DNA of 64,000 nucleotides from contig OZ244050.1 of assembly GCA_965215115.1 (NCBI GenBank), positions 372,001 to 436,000 of the forward strand, given 5' to 3'. Source of the DNA: CALDTK01 sp965215115. Its GTDB lineage: Bacteria > Bacteroidota > Bacteroidia > Chitinophagales > Saprospiraceae. A program made the position numbers and the translations under genes. Every line of letters starts with the position of its first letter. Within the stretch, counting starts at the first letter, position 1. The notes beneath the pieces were generated by a model. The model was not told the origin of the DNA. It searched no databases and worked only from the letters and a program-made list of their open reading frames with translations. This document shows, piece by piece, positions 54,645 through 62,301 of this stretch.

Positions 54645-55340
54645 ATGACCCCCGACGACAAGAACACCATCTTCAGCTTCGACGCTAAGAAATATCCCTT
54701 CCACGAGATCGTCGCGGCGTGCGTGGGTACGCGCGAACTCGACGGTTTGCGGGCCGGGCTCGCGCCGGCGGCCGAGGGCACGAGCCTGTATCGCAACATG
54801 GAAGATGCCGAGGCTTTTCGGGCGCTGTACGCGGGGCTCGACGGGGCGCAGGGGGAGGCTTTCGCCAAAACCTACCTCCGCTTCCTGCGCGAGGTGATCG
54901 CGCCGCAGTACCCCGGCGACGAGATCTACTACCAGGTGCGCCCGTCGCACAGGATCCTGTTCTCGGATACGCCGGGGGCCTCGCGCTACCACCGCGACCG
55001 GGACTACGGGCACCACCGCGCCGAGGTCAACTACTGGGTACCGCAGACGCGCGCCTTCGCGACCAACAGCATGTGGGTCGAGAGCGCCGAAGGCGCCGCC
55101 GACTTCGCGCCGGCCGATCTCGCGGTCGGGCAATACCTACGCTTCGACGGCGCCAACTTCGCCCACGGAGCCCACGTCAACGAGACGGGCAAGACGCGGA
55201 TCTCGTTCGACTTCCGCGTGGTGCCGGCGTCCCTGGCGGACGAGGACATCCGTACCTCGGACGCGCGCGCGCAGGCCGCGGTGAAGACGGGCAACCCAGT
55301 GCGCGACAACGCCCGGCACTTCCGGCTGCTGGAGGCGTGA
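54645..55340 (+). CDS. Putative Fe(II)/2-oxoglutarate-type oxygenase (StrG-like)
   Basis: 231 aa from ATG 54645. SRYHRDRDYGHHRAEVNYWV offers the HxD iron ligands and FAHGAHVNETGKTRISFDFRV the distal His and the Arg that holds 2-oxoglutarate. This combination resembles StrG-like proteins of aminoglycoside and glycan clusters. A 14-bp tandem repeat at 54627-54654 (ACGATATGACCCCC-like) provides the stop of the previous gene and this gene's ATG. Mini-hairpin 54857-54871 encodes AFAKT. Confidence 0.68.
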   Translation: MTPDDKNTIFSFDAKKYPFHEIVAACVGTRELDGLRAGLAPAAEGTSLYRNMEDAEAFRALYAGLDGAQGEAFAKTYLRFLREVIAPQYPGDEIYYQVRPSHRILFSDTPGASRYHRDRDYGHHRAEVNYWVPQTRAFATNSMWVESAEGAADFAPADLAVGQYLRFDGANFAHGAHVNETGKTRISFDFRVVPASLADEDIRTSDARAQAAVKTGNPVRDNARHFRLLEA

Positions 55341-55717
55341 GCCCGAGGCGCTGGTCGGGGTTCCGAGTTCGACTCTCGCCCTTGCCGACGGACGAGCCGC
55401 GTGGTGGGTTTGCGGCGTAATTGAGTTTTGAAGATTAAACCAAGCTTCCGGGGTGCCGTCGTCTGGCGGTTTGGCGGTATTTATGCCGCCCCCACCCGCG
55501 CAGCGGGCAATGCGCTCGGCATGGTAGGCCAGCACAAAGTCCTTCGCCGCCGGGGGTACGATTCACGGGAACTCGCCTTGCGGCTCGCGGGGGCGGCATA
55601 AATGCCGCCAAACCACCATGCGGCACGCGCACCGCCGCGTCCTTTACATGAGCACCTTGCTTCCCGAAGTCGGTCGGGCCGATGTCCTACCCGAAGCTCC
55701 GCATGGTGGCTGATCAT
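55341..55717. repeat. Intergenic region with 26-bp inverted repeat
   Basis: Arms at 55468-55493 and 55589-55614 (core GGCGGTATTTATGCCGCC and its complement, one mismatch) flank about 95 bp. Each arm is itself nearly palindromic. The gap separates convergent genes. A T-loop-like GTTCGACTCTC at about 55367 is not part of a tRNA. Confidence 0.65.
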
Positions 55718-56827
55718 TCAAGCGTAGTGCGCCTCGATGGCATCCACGACGGCCCGTAGGTACTCCGGCGGGAGACCTGGGTAGAAGGGGAGACTTAGCG
55801 CCGTGCGGCCGAGGGCCTCACTCACGGGTAAGGACGGAGGCGCGCCATGTGCGGGCGCGTAGGCGGGCTGGAGGTGTAGGGGCGTGGGATAGTGGACGGC
55901 AGTGTCGATACCGGCGGCGGACAAGGCATCGTGAAGCGCGTCGCGATCCTCGGTCTGGATGACGTAGAGGTGGTAGGCGTGACGCGCGCCCGGTGCGGCG
56001 GCCGGCGCGGGGAGCGTAAGGGCCGGTAGGCCTTCGAGCGCCGCGGCGTACTGTCCGGCGAGAGCGTTGCGCTCCTGGACCCAGGCCTCGAGGTGCGGGA
56101 GTTTTAGCGAGAGCACGCTGGCCTGGAGCGCGTCGAGGCGGCTGTTGCGACCGACGAGGACGTGCTCGTGGCGGCGGGCCTGCCCGTGGCGGGCGCGCAG
56201 GCGGATGTCGGTGGCGAGGGCCTCCTCGCTACAGGCCACGGCGCCGGCGTCGCCGAGGGCGCCGAGGTTCTTGCTCGGGAAAAAGCTGTAGGTCGCCAGG
56301 TCGCCGAAGTTGCCGACCGGCGTGCCGTCGACGAGGGCACCGTGGGCCTGGGCGCAGTCCTCGATGAGGTAGAGCTCGTGCCGGTCGCAGAGTCGACGCA
56401 GGCCGCGGATGTCACAGGGGTGTCCGTAGAGGTGCACGGCGATCACGGCGCGGGTGGCGGGCGTGACGTGCGGTGTTACCGTCGCGGGGGAGAGCCCGCG
56501 CGTGGTCGCGTCTACGTCGGCGAAGACGGCCGTGGCGCCGCGGGTGCTCACGGCCTCCCCGGTCGAGAACCAGGTCATGGCCGGGACGATGACCTCGTCG
56601 CCGGGGCCGACGCCGAGGGCGTCGAGGGCGAGTTCGATGGCGTCGGTGCCGTTGGCGCAGGCGATGACGTGCTCGTGGCCCATGGTTTTGGCGAAAGCCG
56701 CCTCGAACGCATCGACGGCCGGCCCGCCGATGAAACCCCCACCCGCGAGGGTCTCGCTCCAGATCCGATCGAGCCCAGGTTGGATCTGCGCGTGCTGCGG
56801 CCCGAGGTCGATGAGGGGTACGTGCAT
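55718..56827 (-). CDS. DegT/DnrJ/EryC1 sugar aminotransferase (WlbC/WbpE-like)
   Basis: 369 aa from ATG 56825-56827 (MHVPLIDLGPQH). PLP-Lys186 lies in SFFPSKNLGALGDAGA, and LIEDCAQAHGA supplies the PLP Asp. The N-terminus and PSKNLGALGD form match the WbpE/WlbC group that aminates UDP-3-keto-GlcNAcA, the product expected from the WlbA-like dehydrogenase at 45900. Mini-hairpin 56685-56699 encodes AFAKT. Confidence 0.88.
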   Translation of the reverse strand: MHVPLIDLGPQHAQIQPGLDRIWSETLAGGGFIGGPAVDAFEAAFAKTMGHEHVIACANGTDAIELALDALGVGPGDEVIVPAMTWFSTGEAVSTRGATAVFADVDATTRGLSPATVTPHVTPATRAVIAVHLYGHPCDIRGLRRLCDRHELYLIEDCAQAHGALVDGTPVGNFGDLATYSFFPSKNLGALGDAGAVACSEEALATDIRLRARHGQARRHEHVLVGRNSRLDALQASVLSLKLPHLEAWVQERNALAGQYAAALEGLPALTLPAPAAAPGARHAYHLYVIQTEDRDALHDALSAAGIDTAVHYPTPLHLQPAYAPAHGAPPSLPVSEALGRTALSLPFYPGLPPEYLRAVVDAIEAHYA

Positions 56828-56883
56828 AGCTAACATTCAGGACGCGTAGATACGCCTCCGAGCAGACCGTGCTACGCGATAGA

Positions 56884-58530
56884 CTAGAGTCGCAGCAGGC
56901 GGGCGGTCGCGCGACCGACGCGCAACACGTACACACCCGGCGGCCACCCAGCCGCATCGAGTACGACCTCGCCGGCGGGGGCAGGCCCCGAGGCCACGGC
57001 GCGTCCGTGAAGATCGAAGACCTGTAAGTGAGCGGCTTCGCGGAGGGTGACGAGGACCTCGTCCCCGCGGATACTGCTGCCGCGCGGCAGGCGGAACGGC
57101 GCCTCTTGCTCACCGAGCTCCCGGGCGGAGACTACGCCCTCGCACATAAACGCGTCCAGGAAAGCGATGCGCTGGCCGACCCAACGCTGGGTGTAGTCGA
57201 GTTCGGCCTCGTCGACGGCGGTCGTCGAGGGCCAGCGGGCGGCTTCGCGACGGAGTTGCCCCCCGGCGTTCAGCGAGTCGAAGAGGCTCACGGCGCGGGC
57301 GGCGAGTCGGTCAGCGTCAATCAGGCCACCGGTCCGCAGCTCGCGGTAGCGCTCACAGCGCGCGACGGTCAGGCCTTCGCCCGGGGTGCGGAACAGGGCG
57401 TCGTGGAAGAGGGGGGTGTAGATGGTGTCGGTGGGGGGGAGGCGGGTGCCGTCCCAGTTGTTGCCGAAGGTACCGTCGAGGTCCCAGGGGATGAACACCT
57501 GCGGGGCGCCCGGCTCGTAGCGCGCGATGTACATGTTCTTGAGGACGTTGTCGCCGCCGCCGACCACGTTGACGAAGAGGTTGTAATCGATGGCGTTGCG
57601 CTCGTCGAGGACGCGGGCGCTGGCCTCGGGATCGACGGGGGTGGATGCGGTGAAGAAGTCGTGTATCTCGAGGACGCTACTCCAGTCGATGGTGTCCCTG
57701 GGTTTGGGGTACTTGAGTTCGTAGCCGCTCCAGATAAAATCGCCGGGGTTCGGTGGCGTGGTCGCAGTCGAGGGCAACGGTTGTGGGATGGCCCAGACCT
57801 TGGTGATGGTGCCGCGGGTGACGCCGTCCTTGGGTTTCTTGACCTGTAGCAACTTGCGGTCGATCTGCTCGCCGAGGTGGTAGAGGCCCTCGTACCGGTC
57901 GCCGACGAAGACCTCCACGAAGCGCATGCGGGCGTTGGCGCGGGCGTCGGGCTCCTCGGCTTGCCACGGCAGCTCGGCCCACTGGTCCCAGAGTTCGTGC
58001 GCGAGGTAGCTGTTGAGGCGCAGGGGCTCGTTGTACAACGAGCGCAGGACGTAGTCGTCGTCCTCGCGGAGGCCGGCGAGCCTGGCGTCGGCTTCGTCGA
58101 TGCCGAGGGAGTCGACCCAGAACTCGATGTCGAAGGACTTCTTCGGGTACGAGAGCGCGGTGGCGCCGCGGAGTTCGATGCCGGCGAAGAACCGGCGCGG
58201 GGACTCGCCCGCGGCCACGTACCGGATGACGGAGGGGCGCTTCGGTTCGTCGACGATGCCGGCGGGGGCATCGACGTGGACAATGGGCCGGCGGGTGAAC
58301 TCGACGCGGTACGTTTTGCCGGAAGGCGTCACGCCACTGTACGTAGAGCGGGTGTCGAGCTCGGGTGGCGCTTCCGCAAAACGCAGGGGTTCGTCGTCGA
58401 CGATGGCGAAGGGGTCACCCCCGAGGGGCGCCTCCGGGAAAGTGCACAGCAGCAGCCCCGCGGTGGCGTCGGAGAAGCAGGCGGTCGGCGGCGGCGACCC
58501 TTGCGCGGGGATGCGCCCCAGCGCGGACAC
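56884..58530 (-). CDS. CotH kinase family protein with T9SS-type C-terminal domain
   Basis: 548 aa as drawn from GTG 58530. CotH-like core: LRGATALSYPKKSFDIEFW, LRSLYNEPLRLNSYLAHELW, EVFVGDRYEGLYHLGEQIDR and FIPWDLDGTFGNNWDG. CotH proteins are atypical secreted protein kinases. The last 70 residues (LQVFDLHGRAVASGPAPAG, GVYVLRVG) are a type IX sorting domain. Upstream in frame, codons 58575-58531 read a good signal peptide (KHAYLRSLCLLVALV) but begin with ATC, not ATG, so the real start is uncertain. Mini-hairpins 58313-58327 and 58368-58382. Confidence 0.82.
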   Translation of the reverse strand: MSALGRIPAQGSPPPTACFSDATAGLLLCTFPEAPLGGDPFAIVDDEPLRFAEAPPELDTRSTYSGVTPSGKTYRVEFTRRPIVHVDAPAGIVDEPKRPSVIRYVAAGESPRRFFAGIELRGATALSYPKKSFDIEFWVDSLGIDEADARLAGLREDDDYVLRSLYNEPLRLNSYLAHELWDQWAELPWQAEEPDARANARMRFVEVFVGDRYEGLYHLGEQIDRKLLQVKKPKDGVTRGTITKVWAIPQPLPSTATTPPNPGDFIWSGYELKYPKPRDTIDWSSVLEIHDFFTASTPVDPEASARVLDERNAIDYNLFVNVVGGGDNVLKNMYIARYEPGAPQVFIPWDLDGTFGNNWDGTRLPPTDTIYTPLFHDALFRTPGEGLTVARCERYRELRTGGLIDADRLAARAVSLFDSLNAGGQLRREAARWPSTTAVDEAELDYTQRWVGQRIAFLDAFMCEGVVSARELGEQEAPFRLPRGSSIRGDEVLVTLREAAHLQVFDLHGRAVASGPAPAGEVVLDAAGWPPGVYVLRVGRATARLLRL

Positions 58531-58660
58531 CAGCGCGACGAGCAGACACAGCGAGCGGAGGTAGGCGTGTTTGATGGGACGTTAATGTGACGGCGGGCGG
58601 TGCGTGCGAAGGTACCGCCGAGGGCTACCTCCCCGAGTAAGTAAAGTGATTTCGGGACCA

Positions 58661-59683
58661 ATGTTTGGTTTGCCATTTGTTAAGGGCCGTATCATCGCGC
58701 CCGTGCCATTTCGCGACCTCCTGCCCCACGGCGACGACTGTCTGTTTTCTTCGCGTGCCTGGGGGCGGGTGTTGGGGCGCGGCTACGGCATCGACGTGGC
58801 ATACCTCGCGCGGGGTTGCGGCGGTGAGGTACCGTACGCGCGGCTCACGGGCGTCGGCGGCGCCCGCACGTCCGCGCTGCCGTTCGCGGATTACCTCCCG
58901 CTCGACGACGTGGACGAGGCAAGGTCCGTGCTCGCGCAGCTCGGCGAGATCGATCCCGCCGCGGAGCTCACCCTGAAGACCGCCCTGCCCGAGGCGGCCC
59001 GCGCGACCCTCGGGGTCGTGGTGAGCCGCGAGGCCGTGTTGCACATCATCCCGCCGGACGGCAAGCCGCACCCCCGCTTCGGGGCGAACGTGCGCCGCGC
59101 CCAGCGCGACGGGGTCACCGTGGTGCGCCGCGGCGACCGCGATGCCCTCGCGACGTTTTACGCGCTCTTCGCCGACCTACGGGCCGAGAAGTTCGGCAGC
59201 ATCCCGCAGCCGCTGTCGTTCTTCGAGGCCGTGTACGAGGAGTTCGTCGCCGCGGACCGGGGTTATTTCCTCGAGGCGCTCTACGGGGGGCGCGTCATCG
59301 CGAGCTTCTTCATCCTCGAGGCCGGGACGCGGGCGTACTATAAGTTCAGCGCGAGTAGCCTGGACGAGCTGGTACCGCGGCCGAACAACCTGCTCTTCGA
59401 CTACCTCCTCACGCGCCTGGCCGCGGGCGAGTACTCCGCGATCGACCTCGGGCTCTCGGGCGCCGGCGAGGCTTACCGCGGCTTGCGCTACTTCAAGTCG
59501 ACCACGGGCGCCACCGAACTGCCGCTGACGTACCTCACCGTGACGCCGGACGGTTACGACCCGACGGCCCGCGCGGCGCTACTCACCCGGCTCGCGGCGG
59601 TGACGAAGGCGATGACGGAAGCCGGGTTGACGCACGCGCAGCTCAGTACGCTAAGCGAGGCGGTGTACGTGGAGTTCGCGTGA
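58661..59683 (+). CDS. FemAB/GNAT-type acyltransferase-like protein
   Basis: 340 aa from ATG 58661; the frame is open to 58604 but those codons look like leader. Two GNAT-like halves: an N-terminal LPFADYLPLDDVDEARSV block and a C-terminal PHPRFGANVRRAQRDGV, FYALFADLRAEKFGSIPQP, RVIASFFILEAG and YYKFSAS, which match FemAB-related proteins of polysaccharide loci. It may transfer an aminoacyl or acyl group to a sugar. No mini-hairpin inside. Confidence 0.8.
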   Translation: MFGLPFVKGRIIAPVPFRDLLPHGDDCLFSSRAWGRVLGRGYGIDVAYLARGCGGEVPYARLTGVGGARTSALPFADYLPLDDVDEARSVLAQLGEIDPAAELTLKTALPEAARATLGVVVSREAVLHIIPPDGKPHPRFGANVRRAQRDGVTVVRRGDRDALATFYALFADLRAEKFGSIPQPLSFFEAVYEEFVAADRGYFLEALYGGRVIASFFILEAGTRAYYKFSASSLDELVPRPNNLLFDYLLTRLAAGEYSAIDLGLSGAGEAYRGLRYFKSTTGATELPLTYLTVTPDGYDPTARAALLTRLAAVTKAMTEAGLTHAQLSTLSEAVYVEFA

Positions 59684-59913
59684 GGGACACGGGGACGGCC
59701 GAGGTCGCGCAACTGCACTCACACTACGTTCGACTTCTTCCGGCACGGTCTGTACCCATCCTGGCACACGGCGGGGCATCGGCTCGGCGAACGCCAAGAG
59801 GCGTATCATCGCCGAAACCCTCGCTTAGGTACGCGCCGTATAATCTACCGGAGCTGTCCGAGGTCCCGGCCTGCGAAACCCCCGGTGGCGCACGTAGGGT
59901 CCGTCACCCATAC

Positions 59914-61209
59914 ATGCCCGGTATGCCAGACTCACCCGCACCCCCGCCGCCCGCGCTCGAGCCCAGGTCTACCCGCGCGCTCCCGAGCGACCGTACGGCC
60001 GAGCCGCGCAGCCGCTCCCTCGCCAACCTCGGGATCCTCGACTCCGATCCCGAGCCGGAGTTCGACGACCTCGTCCGCCTCGCGTCCACCATCTGCGGCG
60101 CGCCCATCGCCCTGGTGAGCCTCCTCGACCGCGACCGGCAGTGGTTCAAGGCCAGGGTCGGGCTCGCGGCCACGCAGACGCCGATCAACCAGAGCTTCTG
60201 CGCCTACGCGATCGATACCCCGGACCGGATCATGATCGTCGAAGACGCCACGGCGGATGAGCGCTTTCGCGAAAACCCCCTCGTCACGGAGGCGCCGAAC
60301 ATCCGGGCCTACGCGGGGATGCCCGTCCTCGACGCCCTCGGGACCCCGCTGGGGACGGTCTGCGTGATCGACACGACGCCCCGCGAGTTCAGTGACGCCG
60401 AGCGGGAGGCCCTCCGCGTCATCGCCCGCCAGATCGGGACGCAACTCGAGTTGCGCGTCCGCGTCCGCCAGCTGGAGCAACTTGGGCGAAGCCTCACGGC
60501 CAGCAACGAGCAACTCGACCAGTTCGCCCACATCATCTCGCACGACCTGATGAGCCCGATCCGCCAGCAGACGATCCTGGCGCAGATGCTCACGGCAAAG
60601 CTGCCGGCGGGTGCCCCGGAGGCGATCCGGGAGTACAGCGAACACATCCGCCTGGCGGGCCGGCGCGCGATAGACCTCATCGCAGACCTGGACGCCTACG
60701 TCGAGGCCGCCAGGCAGGGCCGCTCCGTCGTACATGAGGTACAACTGCGCAGCGTCATCGACAAGGCCGTCGCCGCGACGGACTGGCCCTCGACCACCAC
60801 GGTGACCACCGGCGGCGACCTCGACGAAACCGTCGAGGTCAACCGGGCGGCCCTCTACCATATACTCCTCAATCTGTTGAGCAACGCCGCCAAATTCGCC
60901 GATCCGGCGGCGGGGCAGGTCCGCGTGGTGGTCACGCCGGGGTTCGACACCGTCGCCATCGAGGTGGGCGACAACGGGGCCGGCATGTCGGATCGCGATA
61001 TGGGGTCGGTGTTCGAGCTCTTCCGCCGCGGCGCGAACGCGGACGGGAAGCCCGGGCGCGGCATGGGGCTATCGATTGCGCGGAGGTTGGCGCTGGAGCT
61101 CTGCGGAGAGCTAACGGTGAGGCGGACGGCGGCGGCGGAGACGGTCTTCAGGATTGAATTGCCGCGGGCCGCTTACTACGGCGTGGGGGCGCGGTGGGGC
61201 TCAGGGTAG
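59914..61209 (+). CDS. GAF-domain sensor histidine kinase
   Basis: About 431 aa from ATG 59914 (a second ATG is at 59923). GAF domain at about 30-185 (LASTICGAPIALVSLLDRDR, WFKARVGL, SFCAYAI, YAGMPVLDALGTPLGTVCVID). Short coiled coil, then the H-box FAHIISHDLMSPIRQQ, N-box HILLNLLSNAAKF, and G boxes DNGAGMS and GRGMGLSIARRL. No membrane segment, so a cytoplasmic sensor. No receiver gene adjacent. Mini-hairpin 60262-60276 (CGC/GCG stem) encodes RFREN. Confidence 0.88.
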   Translation: MPGMPDSPAPPPPALEPRSTRALPSDRTAEPRSRSLANLGILDSDPEPEFDDLVRLASTICGAPIALVSLLDRDRQWFKARVGLAATQTPINQSFCAYAIDTPDRIMIVEDATADERFRENPLVTEAPNIRAYAGMPVLDALGTPLGTVCVIDTTPREFSDAEREALRVIARQIGTQLELRVRVRQLEQLGRSLTASNEQLDQFAHIISHDLMSPIRQQTILAQMLTAKLPAGAPEAIREYSEHIRLAGRRAIDLIADLDAYVEAARQGRSVVHEVQLRSVIDKAVAATDWPSTTTVTTGGDLDETVEVNRAALYHILLNLLSNAAKFADPAAGQVRVVVTPGFDTVAIEVGDNGAGMSDRDMGSVFELFRRGANADGKPGRGMGLSIARRLALELCGELTVRRTAAAETVFRIELPRAAYYGVGARWGSG

Positions 61210-61268
61210 CTGAGTCATTTGGGCGGTTGCTATGCCGACCGAAGTAGGTAGTGAGTGACGCATTTGGC

Positions 61269-61283
61269 GGCTTTCGCCAAAAC
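61269..61283 (-). repeat. GTTTT mini-hairpin, intergenic, rightmost copy
   Basis: GTTTT-GGC-GAAA-GCC on minus. No further copy occurs in the remaining 2.7 kb. Confidence 0.7.
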
Positions 61284-61390
61284 ACCCACTCACGTGCCCG
61301 CCGGCGATCGGCTCGGAGGCCGAGAGCGCACCACACGCTGTCTGCACGGTAGACGATCCCTCGTCCGCTCCCATCTTTGCCCCCCCCGCT

Positions 61391-61753
61391 ATGCTCCTCA
61401 CCGTCGCCACCACCCACCGCCCCGCCACCGACCTGGGTTACCTCCTGCACAAGCACCCGGACAAGCTCCAGTCGGTGGACCTCTCCTTCGGTGCGGCGCG
61501 GGTGTACTACCCCGAGGCCACCGAGGCGCGCTGCACCGCCACCCCGACGATCGAGACCGCGACCAAGCTCGCGCGCGCGCTCGACGTGTCGCTCGACTAC
61601 CTCACCGCCTTAACAGATCACGTCGCCGACCCGGACGCACGCGCCAGGCTCGAGGCTATCACCGCGCTTCCGGATGAGGATCGGCGGTTCGTGCTGCGGG
61701 CGCAGGACTCGCTCGTGAGGGATACGCGGATACAGAAGGCGTATGCGGCGTGA
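61391..61753 (+). pseudogene. Chimeric remnant: Hen1 N-terminus joined to an Xre regulator C-terminus
   Basis: 120 aa. Residues 1-50 (MLLTVATTHRPATDLGYLLH to VYYPEATEARCTA) are the start of Hen1, the RNA 3'-terminal 2'-O-methyltransferase of the Pnkp/Hen1 RNA repair system. Residues 51-120 (TPTIETATKLARALDVSLDY, then LTALTDHV and an LPDEDRRFVLRAQDSLVRD helix) are the end of a small HTH_3 (Xre) regulator. Neither part is complete: the Hen1 methyltransferase domain and the HTH recognition helix are missing. An in-frame deletion fusing two genes is the simplest explanation. Confidence 0.8.
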
Positions 61754-61797
61754 GAGTCGTGATGTACCGAGAGAAGAACCCTGATTTGGTCGTGCTC

Positions 61798-62301
61798 TTA
61801 CTCAGGGACCACTAACGGGACCCAGTTGTCTCCCCAGAGCGTAATCTTAGACATATATATAGAGTCGGCGTTGCGGCAGAACAGCATATCGTCAACCCTC
61901 CTATCGAAGTATAGCACCTTCCAAGCACCAGTCAAGTATCCATATCGATTATCAATTATGAACACCGAATCATTTTCCACAATACCCCAATCAAACAACG
62001 CTTTACTGTCCAACTCTTCGGGCAGGGGCTGTAGGCTAAGCCTAGGTATTGTGCAGTAGTTCTCCCTTTTCGGATGGAAAATCATCATCTCCCAATCGAG
62101 GAGTTCTGTTTTGTCCTTTCCACTCATAATGAGTCGTCTTACTTTCCAGCCTCCGTCAACATCGCTATCATGATTCGCGCAGGATGTATGTAGCAAACAG
62201 GATATCAAAAGGGCCAGCATTGCCAGGACAAGCCTACGGCCGTTCCGACGAGGTCTTTTCGAGATCGCCGTTGCTATCGCGGGTAGGTACGCCATTCTCA
62301 T
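61798..62301 (-). CDS. Small lipoprotein next to an RHS-core gene
   Basis: Up to 167 aa. The signal is RRNGRRLVLAMLALLISCLL with a Cys at HTSC. The start is uncertain: ATG 62301 overlaps the preceding gene by 68 bp, while ATG 62220 gives a very short signal. The mature part (DVDGGWKVRRLIMSGKDKTE…FDWGIVENDSVFIIDNRYG) resembles small beta-rich lipoproteins. AT-rich. It follows the RHS-core gene on the same strand, where an immunity gene would be expected; function is inferred only from position. Confidence 0.6.
   Translation of the reverse strand: MRMAYLPAIATAISKRPRRNGRRLVLAMLALLISCLLHTSCANHDSDVDGGWKVRRLIMSGKDKTELLDWEMMIFHPKRENYCTIPRLSLQPLPEELDSKALFDWGIVENDSVFIIDNRYGYLTGAWKVLYFDRRVDDMLFCRNADSIYMSKITLWGDNWVPLVVPE

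Noticed and set aside
55340..55400. tRNA-like T-loop GTTCGACTCTC
   Set aside because: No matching acceptor, D or anticodon arms can be built around it; it partly overlaps the end of the oxygenase gene.
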